From Cymodocea nodosa (Eukaryota > Streptophyta > Magnoliopsida > Alismatales > Cymodoceaceae): DNA of 64,000 nucleotides. Positions within the stretch are counted from its first letter, which is position 1; each line of letters begins with the position of its first letter. The stretch lies in NCBI GenBank assembly GCA_036874045.1, contig CM072346.1, positions 15,414,001 through 15,478,000 on the forward strand, read 5' to 3'. Shown piece after piece: positions 48,666 to 60,112 of this stretch. The translations under genes and the position numbers were made by a program. The notes under the pieces were generated by a model. It had not been told where the DNA came from. It did not search any database and worked only from the letters and a program-made list of their open reading frames with translations.

Positions 48666-49840
48666 ATGATGGCATTCACAGGGACACAGGAGAAGTGCAA
48701 GGCGTGCGACAAGACGGTGTACGTCATGGATCGGCTCACAGCAGACGGCGCCTCCTTCCACAAGTCCTGCTTCAAGTGCAGCCACTGCAAAGGAACCCTC
48801 AAGGTACCCGTTCCTTTCCTCCCTCCCTCCCACATTTTAATTCATTGCTCCAGATGCAAGCGTACGCGGTCGCATGTGATGGACGACGAAATGGCGAAGA
48901 AGACATGTAGTTTTGGGGAATTGCGGCGGTCCATACAAGTAAAGATCTTGATTTGACTGTGATTGATTCAGACAGGAACAGAAGGGTGGAGGAGACAGAA
49001 GAGAAAAACTCAAATTTCATTTTCAGATGAAGAATCACTCGCCTCGATGAGATTTTCGTTTGTTCGCATCCCCTTTGATTGCTTGTCTTGTATTATTTCA
49101 GCTGAGTAATTATTCTTCCATGGAAGGTGTTCTCTACTGCAAACCACATCTAGATCAGCTTGTCAAGGAATCCGGCAATTTCAACAAGAATTTCAAGACA
49201 CGTAAGCTTCTTCCATTCCCGTGATTCTTCTCCTCGCTGAACTGGTGATGCGACCAACATTTTTCATTTTTGTTTGCAGCTTCCAAGTCTGTTGACAAGT
49301 TGACTCCTGCACTGGTAGGTGATAATCACATTACCATACCTGTGATGGGTCATCAAGTAATAATCACATTCTTGTTTAATTTAGTATGATGGTTTATATT
49401 TCATATTTGCTTCCCTTGACAACAACAGACGAAATCTCCCAGCAAAGCTGCTGGCATGTTTTCTGGTACACAGGAGAAGTGTGCAGCCTGTGGCAAAACG
49501 GCATATCCACTTGAAAAGGTAACGTTGTCGATGTGTTGTATTGCATATTGCTGAATGCATCATGCATCAACCATGGTATCTTCCGTGTCTGTCCTGGAAC
49601 ATTCATCAAATTGTTGATCTGTTTGCTCAGGTAACTGTTGAAAGCCAAGCGTATCACAAGTCATGTTTCAAGTGCTCGCACGGCGGCTGCTCCATATCAC
49701 CATCGAACTACGCTGCCCTTGAAGGAATCCTGTACTGCAAGCACCATTTCTCCCAGCTATTCAAGGAGAAAGGGAGCTATAGTCATCTCACGAAGACTGC
49801 TTCCCTCAAGCGGCCTGCAGCTCCTCCTCCGGATGTGTGA
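48666..49840 (+). CDS. LIM domain protein WLIM2 (two-LIM actin-bundling protein)
   Basis: Plant CRP-like protein that binds and bundles actin filaments and can also enter the nucleus. Five exons join in phase: 48666-48803, 49102-49201, 49280-49314, 49429-49518 and 49631-49840, giving 190 aa, the usual length. LIM1 (about 11-62) has C-x2-C at 11/14, HKSCFKCSHC, and YCKPH. LIM2 (about 111-165) has CAACGK, HKSCFKCSHGGC, and YCKHH with the plant-type spacing. The linker KSPSKAAGMFSGTQEKC and the ending KEKGSYSHLTKTASLKRP match WLIM2 rather than WLIM1 or the PLIMs. Two ATGs three bases apart begin the frame; relatives start at the second (48669). It is divergent from UCP. Confidence 0.92.
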
Positions 49841-50409
49841 TTGAAATGCCCCTTTCCGCCCTGTTATATGAATATGATGAGTACGAATCGAAATTTCCAG
49901 GCAAACATCTCTTTTGATCTGAGTTCCTTCAAATTGATTAATTAATTAATTGCACCATCTTCTCTTCCTCTGCCGTTGCTTTGTTGAAATTTCCTGAAGT
50001 TCGTAAAATAAAATACAATCTTGTTTGTTAACCGTCGTTTTTGTTTTGGTTAAATATGACCTTTTATACCAGAACCAGAGCAACTTTTTCATCATCTCTC
50101 TCCTCTTTTGTCCGTCTGCCCTAGCGGCTCCTCCTTTTCACCTCTTCTTCTGCCCACCTCCTCTTCCTTTTCGTGTTCATGGATTCGACCATGTCGGCAG
50201 CGGCAACGCTGGCATCAACCAGAAGGAGGATGTTGACGCCTCCAGTCCTTTCTTTCTATGTATCCGTCGTCGGATCAATTTCGACCTAGCCTTGTCATAC
50301 ACCTCCTGATCGGCGACAACCACACCACTCGGTTCGTGTGCTATGCGGATGGCGGTTCGTGCCAAAACCCAAGCGGCGTTTAGTGCCTTTTGCTGACGTT
50401 GAATCTGAC
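49841..50409. other. WLIM2 3' flank and region before the copia element
   Basis: WLIM2 3' UTR, then a pyrimidine-rich stretch (about 50090-50180). The expected 5' LTR of the neighbouring copia element should lie here, but nothing resembles its 3' LTR. No gene is recognised. Confidence 0.5.
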
Positions 50410-53400
50410 AGGTATAAGAGATGAAACTGCTGCAATGACATGATCCTACATTGTGTCATCAACACCATAGATCCTTAGATTACAAAGAGCGTGATGTATA
50501 TCGTGAAAGCTGCACTGGTTTGGAAAGATCTTCGTGAGCGATTTGATCAAGGCAATGCTCACCTTGGATTTTTGAGGTTAATAGAGATCCTCACTCTGAA
50601 TCAAAGTCAAAACTCAATCACTGTCTTTTTATACAAAGTTGAGGGGCCTCTGGAATGAGTTGTCATCCTATGATGATCTTCTAAAATGCACCTGCATTGC
50701 GATGAAGGAAATAGGTGAGAAGGAACAACAAAAAGGGATGTGTCAGGTTTTATTACATCTGAACGAGTCATATGCTTCAGTGAGAGGCCAAATTCTTCTT
50801 ACGTAGCCGTGGCTGAATCTAAACAAAACCTATTTGCTGGTCTTGCAAGAAGAAAAACAAAGAAGCAAGGGAACGTTCATGGTATTGAGGAATGACTCCT
50901 GTTGTTTGGTTAAGGTACCAGTAAGAGGCAACGAGGCTTAAATAATCAGAAAGATGCCAACAAGAAAGCTGAGAAGAAAGATTGTACCTGTTGTGATGGT
51001 GTCAATCACAATGTCAACAAATGCTTCTGGCGAAGAGATTCCCATCGGGACATATGTTGCACAAGGCATTTCCTAGACCACCTGAGCCTGTACATGTAGA
51101 TGCAAATGGATATATTTGGTGAGAAATTAAGAGTGAGGCTTTCTAATCATTAAAGAATTTTTTAAAATTTCTTCTCAATTTGATCAAAATATCAAGCAGT
51201 TGAGAAATGATAATGGTAATGAGTTCCTCTCCACAGAATTTAACTTATTGAATGATAGACGAGTATTACATTAATATAGTTGCATCTATACTTCATAACA
51301 AAATAAAGTAGTCGAGAGAAAATATAGCCAACACTTAGAAGTTGCTAGATCTCTAATGATAAGTTCCGATGTTCCCATAAAGCTTTTGGGAGATATTGTA
51401 TTAACTGCAACCCAGATAGTGAATAGGATTCCATCTAGAGTTTTAGGCGATGGTGTCCCTTGGAAATTCTCTAGGTAAACCACCTAGTTTTGGGCATCTA
51501 AGAAATTTTGCAAGCCTTTGTTTTGCTAAGGAGTTGAATCCAAAGCACAAATTTGATGGCAAGAGCCTCAAGTATTTTTGTTGGTTATCTTATTGGGCAG
51601 AAAGCCTACAAATCGTTTGATCTGGAAAATAATCAATATATTACCAGTAGAGAAGTAGTTTTTTCTAAAAAACTTTTCCTTGCTTGCCAAACAAAAATTC
51701 ATATTTGACTGAAAATGTTTTTTCTATTATTGCTAAAGAAACTGATCAAAATGGCTCTTCTAATGAGATCAATGACTTCCCTAACGACTAAGCATGACCA
51801 ACATATTCAATCTAGATCGGGTAGAAATTAATTCTGATGCTGTTCAGTAAGATACTAAACACAGAAATGGTAATAATGACATCACGTTGGTTAGAACTTA
51901 GAAGATCAACTAGGATGTTAAGAAAACCAAGTTATCTTAATGATTACTTCTGTCCTTTAGATAGGAAGGGAAATGATGTAGTTACTATTGTAAAATATCT
52001 TATACACTCATACATTTCAGATCATAGATTATCCACATCATGTAAAGTCTTTTCTGCCTCTATAACACAAAATAAAGAGCCAAAGAACTTCAAAACAATT
52101 CAAGGTGGAAAGAACCTATGGACAACAAAGCTTGTTGATATACCCAAGGGCAACATATTGTTGGTTCTAAATGGGTATACAATACTCAATATAAATTAAA
52201 CGGTGAGATAAAATGCCATCAGGCAAGATTGATTGAAAAGAGATATACTTAAGAAGAAGGATTTGACTTCCATGAGACCTTTGCTACTATGGTAAATTTA
52301 AACACTTTTATGATTATTATCACTATTGTTGCCATGAAAACTTGTATAATGTTCACTCAAACAAAGCTTTCAAGTTAAGAAATCTCTCTATAGGTTCAAG
52401 TAAGCTCCTTGAAATTGGTTCTTTAATCTGAAATGACTCGTATTAAAGGAGGATTTATTTAATCAAATGCAGATTATTCCATGTTCACATGAAACAGGAA
52501 AACCTCTTTTATTGTTGTATTGCTTTATGCTGATGACATGTTAATTTGTGGAGATAATTTAGAAAATATAAAAGATTTGAAAACCTTTCTAAAGGAGAAC
52601 TTTAAAATACTTTCTTGGTATTGAAATTGCAAGAGCAAATGAAGGAATAGTTATAGCCAAACGTAAGTATGAGTTGGATATTCTACTTGATAGTGGTATG
52701 TTCAGCAATAAACCTGCCCAAATACCTATGATTGAGCCACTGAAGATAAAAGTGTAATAGAAGAATTTCTCCCTGATGTTAGCTACTGTAGAAGGCTTAT
52801 AAGAAGACTATTGTATTTGAAAATAACTATGTCAAATATTACATAGCTTCTGCAGGTTTTAAGTGAATATATGTAGAAACCGATGGTTTATCATCAATAA
52901 GCAACAATGAAACCACTCATTTTTATTAAAAATAAACTTGGGTAATGAGTTTTGTTTAAATGCCAAAATTCTTTTGTTGTCAATGCATATTGTGATGCCA
53001 ATTGGATTAGATGCCTTCTCACATGAAAAACAATAACAGGAATATGTATCTTTATTGGTAATTCTTTGGTTAGTTGGAAATCAAAGAAGCAAAATACTGT
53101 GTCAAGAACTTCGGCTGAAACTAAATATAGGGCTGTCTAATACTGTATCAGAATTAACTTCGATCAGTTACATTGCTATTGATTTGTGCGTAAATCTTTT
53201 TTTACCATTTAATTTGTTTTGTGATAATAATGCTACTCTGTATATAGCATCTAATTCTATTTACCATGAATGTACAAAATATATAGAGATTGTTGTCATG
53301 CTATAAGGGAGAAGATTCAATCGAAACAAGACGTAAGTGGAAAGGAATGATCAACCAATAAGACATTGTTAAGTTGACTAAGGCATTGACAATTCAACGG

Positions 53401-53650
53401 TTAGAATTCCTTAATTGTCAAGTTGGAATTAAATGCTATTTCCTTTCCAGCTTGAAGAGGGAGGGCTGAAATGTTGTAACTTTTGTAAAAGAAAATATAA
53501 CCTTATTAGAGTATCACTTGTAAATTGTACAGAAGTTTGTAGCAGGTGGCTATGCGCTAGCCACAGCTTTATATAAATAAGACATTTTTTTAACTTGAAC
53601 ATACTTTTAGGAATGAAAAGCCTGAGGCACCATTTCGTGAGGAAGTAGCG
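50410..53650 (+). mobile_element. Degenerate Ty1/copia LTR retrotransposon, 5' LTR not found
   Basis: Broken frames on the plus strand keep copia order. A primer-binding-site-like box (GGTATAAGAG, cf. TGGTATCAGAG) lies at 50410-50421. Gag-like sequence follows at about 50460-50900, then a CCHC zinc knuckle (C-x2-C-x4-H-x4-C) at 50983-51024. The protease and much of the early integrase are missing: only about 100-150 bp separate the knuckle from later integrase sequence, where NDNGNEF (about 51205-51228) remains. The RT box YADDM is near 52527-52541 and RNase H remnants at about 52980-53330. A polypurine tract at 53454-53465 precedes the 3' LTR. Stops and frameshifts are numerous, so the copy is inactive. 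Integrase before RT marks it as copia. It sits between WLIM2 and COI1. The right boundary is approximate. Confidence 0.8.
53467..53650 (+). repeat. Probable 3' LTR of the copia element
   Basis: Begins with TG just after the polypurine tract and carries a TATA-like TATATAAATAAG at about 53570-53580, as expected of a retrotransposon LTR. No partner LTR was found, so the far boundary is a guess. Confidence 0.4.
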
Positions 53651-54374
53651 TGTAGTTGATTACATTCTTGATCTTTTTGTTTCACGTCTTACGTTCTTTT
53701 TCTTAATTCATCATGCGTCACCATATATATGATAGCGGAGATGTCTCGATCCAGACTGTGCTGGTGATGTGCTTCTTTCAAATGCGCATGATTATCAATC
53801 ACGAAAGGAACGCCAAACCATAAAACAAAAGGCTTAATTAATCAATTCATGCTTTGATCCAGAGGATCGAATACCATCAAATATAGAAATGGTTTTCTTA
53901 GCCGACAGCAGCAACAAGTATAGATTAGGTGGGAGATGAAGAGAGGGCACAAGAAAACAAAATCTTGCCCCTTGGCTGAAGCGGTACTGGCTGCGAAGGG
54001 TGAAGTACCATTGTTACTTGTTGGTAGACGATGAATGAACACAATCCCATTACTACACCACTTTGCTAAATGTACCACCAGGTGACATCTCCTAGTGGCA
54101 ATACACCATCAGATCATATTGCAACAAGAATGATCTAAACCATGTGTTACATATCCATCGAGAGAACGAAATATCAGCGCACGCTTTCGAAGGCTCAAAG
54201 CTCGAAAACTCCAACATTGATACCGGAGTTGGCTTTCGTCGAATCAAAGACAGAGACAACGTATTGTACAGGAAAGTTGTACAAAAGCGACTTCATCTCC
54301 ACCCAACGGCAACAGCATTCGAACAAGTATACACATATGTACGCTGCTGACCAAAAGAATGCGCGTATGTACAC
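53651..54374. other. COI1 3' flank
   Basis: About 0.7 kb between the copia remnant and the COI1 stop. It should hold the COI1 3' UTR on the minus strand. Small open frames have no recognisable features. Confidence 0.55.
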
Positions 54375-57300
54375 TCAGGTGAAAGGGGGGTACAGAGGAA
54401 CCACGGACTGGGGGTGATCGTTCCTCCGTCCAGCAAGAGAATAATAGGCAAGTATCTGAGCCGGCTGTTCGCTAATGATGACTTCGTCAGGGCTATCGGG
54501 ATCGGGATTTGCGATGGAAGAACGCCATGGAGGAATAAACTCTATGTTCCAGTACTGGCGACGCATTGCCAGAAGATCACTTCCGGTGGGGGAGGCATTG
54601 TATCCTTGGACCCAGATGTACCTCATTGAGGTAAGTTGCATGGCTGCATCGGCCAACGCACGTTCACTAAAGCAGCATCCTCTCAATTCCAGCTTTACCA
54701 GACTCGGACATCCTTTCGAGAACATCCGGAGGCCCTCGTCGCTCTCACCAACGTAGCCCAGCAGCATCCATCTCACGTTGGGGCTATAAGTGCCTATGTA
54801 ACCCAAGCCAACATCCGTCAAGCCCCCTTGCCTGAGATAAAGAGCAAACCTCCTCAGCTTGGTGCAGCCTATCAGCAACGCCCGGACACCGTTGTCCAGT
54901 GGTAAGTCCGTTATGTTCTCTTCTCTGTCAAGCAACACCAACCGGAAGTCACGGAGGTTTTTGCTGTAGGTACCGATGGCTTCCAATGATGCATTAGTGA
55001 TGTCAGAGACATAAACGGCAAGGTACTCCAACATTGGGCACCCTTCTGCCAATACAGACAACCCTCTTTGGGATACCATGCCCTGCTCGTCCTCTAGGCC
55101 TTGTTCATCCTCCCCTCTTTCTATTCTCAGCCTCCTTAATTTCTTACATTTCTCGGCCAATATTATCAGCCCCCTGTCTCCGATAACATTCCTCACCTGT
55201 TTCCCACAAATGAAGCAGAGTATTTATGGATGTTAGCTAGACGGAAAACTTCTATCTTGAAAAGGGAAAAAAATAATAAAACAGATTGAAGATGACTGGC
55301 ACCTCTAGAACTTCTAAGTTGGGGCACTGCTGAATTAGCTGGCAGTGATCTTCAGTGCTGAGAAAGGTGTACTGAAGGTCCAGCTTCTTAAGTGCAGCAG
55401 CAAAGGGGTATATTGATTGCATCTCATTTGGTCCCATATAGCTAAGACCCAGACGGCATATCCTTGGTGGAAACAACACTTTATCGTACCTTCTTTGTTC
55501 ACCTGCTTGATCATTGAAGGAACCACCACCAAATTCTTCCAATGATGTGGCCATCCGGAAGAAACCCAACAGATCAGAGACGTCACAATCACTAATTTTC
55601 AAGGAAATCAGATTCTTGCAATTTCGAGCAATCAATTCAAGATCCTCTGTAGAAATAGCTCTCAGCTCAGTCATGTAGAAGTTTAAGGTTTCCAGAACAC
55701 TATTACGTACAGCAAACTCATGCAACCAACGACCATCCTTCTCCTCAATGACACTTTCCTCCAAAAGCAAGGTCTTCAGGGATCTGTATACAAGAAATTA
55801 CTTCATCAAATGACAAATTCATAAAATTTGGAAGGCATAAATTTTTTGAATTTGAAACCAAGTACAAGTTTAAGATATCACATTTTCAATCGATATCTGA
55901 TAATCATACAAAGATAAAATAAATTACAATGACATTTTGAGGGTAAGATCAATTTTTTAAGGAAACCAAAAAAAAAATCTGCAGATAAAGAATCTCAGCA
56001 TTTAAGAAAATTGCTTAGTTGTGTAAATTTTAGATATCATCATTCATCACTGCTAAGAATTACTTTAAGCATATAGATGGGTGGTAAAAAGATTCCATGG
56101 ATGATAGGAAGGTATGCTCACCAAACAAGTAATTTGAAAGTCTGTGGCCAATGAAACTTTCAAGAGAGTAAAGAGAGAGCAGAAAGTTGGGATATAATAG
56201 ATGAACTATCGCTTTGTTATTTAACATGACAAATGGTAACAAAGGAATAATAAAAAAATCTCAAGCATTTTTATGCCCACTAGTCTGCCATTTCCATTTC
56301 TGGCATCATCCACAAAGAAACCAATTATATTATAAGAAAATAACTTCTACATATAAAACAGTGTAAGAAACTAAGAATACGAGCTACAAAGTTTTAGCTT
56401 CAGAAGAAAGATCGTGCAGAGAAAGGACCATCAGAACAGGGCTCATAGCTCCTTTACTGGAGATCCAATAAAAATCAATATCAATGTGAAAAAAATCAAG
56501 GTACGATGTGAAAATGTAAACCTTCATTACTAAATTAAAATTATAAGACAAGGGTTCTTCAGTTATGGACCAAACCGACTTTGGTGATCACCTGTAAATG
56601 ACCGCAGTTACCGTAAAAATTCCCACACACAGTCAGATTCCAAGTTCAGATATTGCGCAATTTTATTTTATTTTTAAAAAATTGTGGATGAGAGGCCCCA
56701 AACATGTGAAAACCTTGTAGCATAAGCATGTAATATTATTTGTTTACCTAATAGTGTTAAATTATTAACATTGCCTTACATTTTACTTCTCATCTTTCAA
56801 ATCATGTATCGTGCAATTTGCACGTGCATTATGCTAGTTACAATTAAATGATTTCGATGAATCCTGACTTCACTATTTGCAACCCTAGTAATTAGTTTTC
56901 ACAAAAATAAAGAGAGAATGCAAATAACTGAAGACAGCCTCACATCACAAGGAAAATATTCAATGGCAGTATAATCAGGACAATCAATAATCAAAAATTC
57001 TTCAGAAGAAAACAAAGTAAAATAAACAGAAACATTACTGGTTCAGATCATATGTGCTTTTCCAGTTTTCCTTTAAAATTCCTACGGCTTAAGATTTCAA
57101 GCTTAGCCAAATCAGCAATTAGATATAGTGTTCCGACACTGAACAAGAGGAATAGGGAAGTTCAAAATGAAGCACGCTTATCTAACAGCAGGAACAACCA
57201 TAAATATAAAAGACTGGAAAAATATTCTTTAAAGGAGATCGTTAATATTATGAACATGCGGTCCTTGCATTTTGAAGTTTAGATGATTTCCAATAACTAT

Positions 57301-58245
57301 TAAGAACACTGGTAGACCCCAAAAGAAACCAAGCGGATTAGATTAGGAATATGCCGAAACTTGAAGCCTTCTGCACAGGCCAATGTCCGAAAAGGAATGC
57401 AGATTAAGAACTCAAAGGTGACGAGGACAGAAAATTTTGAAGTACAACAACTACTTCAGCTTGTATACAAATTTTTAATAGAAATATTCAATGGTTATTG
57501 AAAACTCCGTTTCTAGTATCCGCTATCAGGCAAAGGAAGCAAGGACTAGACTCGAGAAGTTTGCATCAGTTAAGAATTGCAATATTTCCAAGGCCTCGCT
57601 TAAACAATAAAACAATATGTCCGTCCCATTGGTAATTGCCAATCAGTCGGCAAACACGAGTACTGTTGCCTTGGAAACTAGAAGTCGACCGCCGGAGAAT
57701 TTTAGTAGCACAAGAGATGGGCGAAGAGGCTTCACGTAGAAAGAGATGGATGGATACCTGCAGGAATGGGCAACTCTGGCAAGGCCATCAGTAGAGAAAC
57801 CGGAGCACTTGTCCATCTTCAGATCGATAAGCATGCGGCCACGAGCCTGGACGAGGACAAACAGATCTTCGTCCTTGACGATCATGCGGCGAAAGTGGAT
57901 GGACTTCAAGCAACGGAAGGAGGCTGCGATCTCGTTGACCCATGGACTGGCGTAGCCGCCCCAGTCGTCGGGTATGAGGTTGAACATGGCGGCCCGGGGC
58001 TTGCCCTTCAGCTTGAGGGACTCAAGGTTAGGGAACCTCCTGGTGAGGCGGTCGGGGCTGGTGGAGTAACAGAGAGCTATGGTGATGTGCTTCCTGGTGA
58101 GGGCGTCGACGTGGTACCATTTCTTGCAGACGCGGGAGACGGCCTCCCTGTCCCAGGGGTCGTCGACGTAGCTCATGACGCGCTCGAGGGCGACGTCGGA
58201 TATACAGTCGAAGCTGCACATCCTGCGCAAACTGCGCTCCCCCAT
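54375..58245 (-). CDS. COI1: F-box/LRR jasmonate receptor COI1
   Basis: Substrate-recognition subunit of SCF-COI1. It binds jasmonoyl-isoleucine together with JAZ repressors and sends them for ubiquitination. Three exons join in phase: 58245-57758, 55783-55303 and 55196-54375, giving 596 aa (Arabidopsis 592). The F-box is at about residues 13-55, followed by leucine-rich repeats to the C terminus. Segments that carry ligand-contacting residues in Arabidopsis COI1 are preserved: KGKPRAAMFNLIP (Arg84 here, Arg85 there), RLRIERG, AVYVSDI, DFRLVLLDRE, LYLRQGGLTD and RGCCFSERA. Intron 1 is about 2 kb. The start was chosen by alignment with COI1 N termini, but the frame is open for 82 codons upstream to an ATG at 58491. 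A telo-box-like AAACCCTAA lies at 58428-58436. Confidence 0.94.
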
Positions 58246-60112
58246 GGAGCGTGGTGCTTTGCTCTGTACTCGGGGGGTGAGGGCGAATAATGCAATGAGG
58301 GGGGGAGCCTGAGAAGTGGATGGAGGAGGCGACTTGGAAGTGGTGACGGGAGTCGGCGAGTAGAAGAGAGAAGGGGGGTTTGTTTTTGGAAGACGTGGAC
58401 GTGAACGGGAAGGAATGAAGGGGGGACAAAACCCTAATTGACGGAACGGGAAGATGAACGGAGGACGTGAGAAGGAGGAGGAGGGGCACAAGTCCTTCTC
58501 CCAGAATTATTAATTATTAAGCTGTCGTAGCACAAAAACTTACGTATGGAGAACGGGAAATCACCTGTGGGGCTTTTGTGCTTTCTGTTCACGATAAACC
58601 ACAAATAGGGTTACATCCGAAGAAGACATGGAAAGGGACGTTTTCGTCCGTGAGGCGTCAGAAGGAGATGACTGTAACACCACATCGCCCGCGTTCGCAA
58701 GCGAGCATGCATGGTCTGGAATTTTGTGAGCCACACGCTTGATCGATAGAGGAAAAAGCAAATTAAGGGAGGTTGCGTGAATCTCGATCGATGCGAGTTA
58801 GAACGCTAAGTAAAGCAGCACGTACCACAGGAGTGTTTTTGGCTGTCTTTTTCCCCTTTTTTAAACACACAACGGGAGATGGAAACTGGAATGGATAGGG
58901 GACAGCGAAGAAGACGTATGCGCTGATCATAAGAGGACAGCCGAATGCGGTAAAAAAATGATATTTATGAGAAGCCCAGACACAGGCACCCAGCCGAATG
59001 GGGTCCGTTTGCCTTCGGTGGTGGACGCTGACACGATGCATTGAATCTTGGAAGGAAGGCGACAAAATGACGTATATTGAGGAGGTCGAAATCGCACTCG
59101 GATGCGGTAACCATAGCCCCAATTAGCTGCGCCAACCACAAGCCCTGTTCAACTCCGCAATCGAGTTCGAGGCATAGTGCCGTGGGTGTGGCAGCAGTGG
59201 CTTTCACGGCGTCCCTGCAAAGCCACATGGCTGAACAGCGGGGCGTGGAGGAGGGAACCAAGAGTGACAGAGGCTGCAGGCTGTGTCGGCTTTTTGCTCC
59301 GTTTCTCTGCTCACGTGCAGGATCATCCCATGTCACCTGCCGGGATTTATTTATATATCGCCATGTAAAATCGTGTTGGTAAAAAATCAGCCCATCAAAT
59401 CGAACCACAGATTCGGTGGCAGGCAGCAGATTCGACGGGGACCACACCCGACCCGCAAGTGCTGCTGGTAACACTTGCCTTCGTTTCATTTTATTTACGG
59501 TAATTAGTATTAATTATTCTTGGATGATGATGTGACGTCGTGTCGTACTCAGTCAATGGGTGATGTGACTTACAGTAATTAGTAGGGAATCTTGCTTTCC
59601 TTTATTTGACGAATATTGGGAACCTTCTTTTACAACATCATCAACTCGAACGCAACGTTAATCATCACATATACATACATATAGCAATTCCTTGCCAACT
59701 GCCAACAGATTAGGGGGACTTTTGGGTACTTAAAATAGGTTCAAGTGCATCAGACTCGCAAGCAACGTTAAGTACAGGAGTGGCTTTTTTTCTTTTTTAA
59801 ACACACTAACACACAATTATGACATTGAATCGACCAACTCTTCATACATGAGGTAATTAGTTGATCACACGATATAAGTGGTTGCTTGAAGAATTGTAAC
59901 ATTACAGATGCAAGACCACAACGGCCCACATCAGCGTGCAGATTTGGAGGCCATATTCTATCTCGGACCAAAATAAAGGATGGGGGATCCGCCCTATGCT
60001 CAAATGCTCGGCACAACTACAGCTAATTACATTTCCTTTCCAGAACGCAATTACGTCAGTCAAATGTTCCTTCTCCTGTACACCAAAAGTCGAGAGATCT
60101 CTAGAGCATCAA
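58246..60112. promoter_or_regulatory. COI1 promoter and leader; 3' flank of the next gene
   Basis: About 1.9 kb between COI1 (minus) and the stop of the next minus-strand gene. A telo-box-like motif is in the proximal region (58428-58436), and a CACGTG G-box lies at 59312-59317, about 1.07 kb from the COI1 start. G-boxes bind MYC2-type bHLH factors, which act downstream of COI1. A 174-codon minus frame at 58965-59489 has no family features and is treated as chance. Confidence 0.45.

Noticed and set aside
58965..59489. 174-codon minus-strand open frame
   Set aside because: No recognisable motif, compositionally unlike the nearby genes, and in the COI1 promoter region; overlapping frames on both strands are open by chance.
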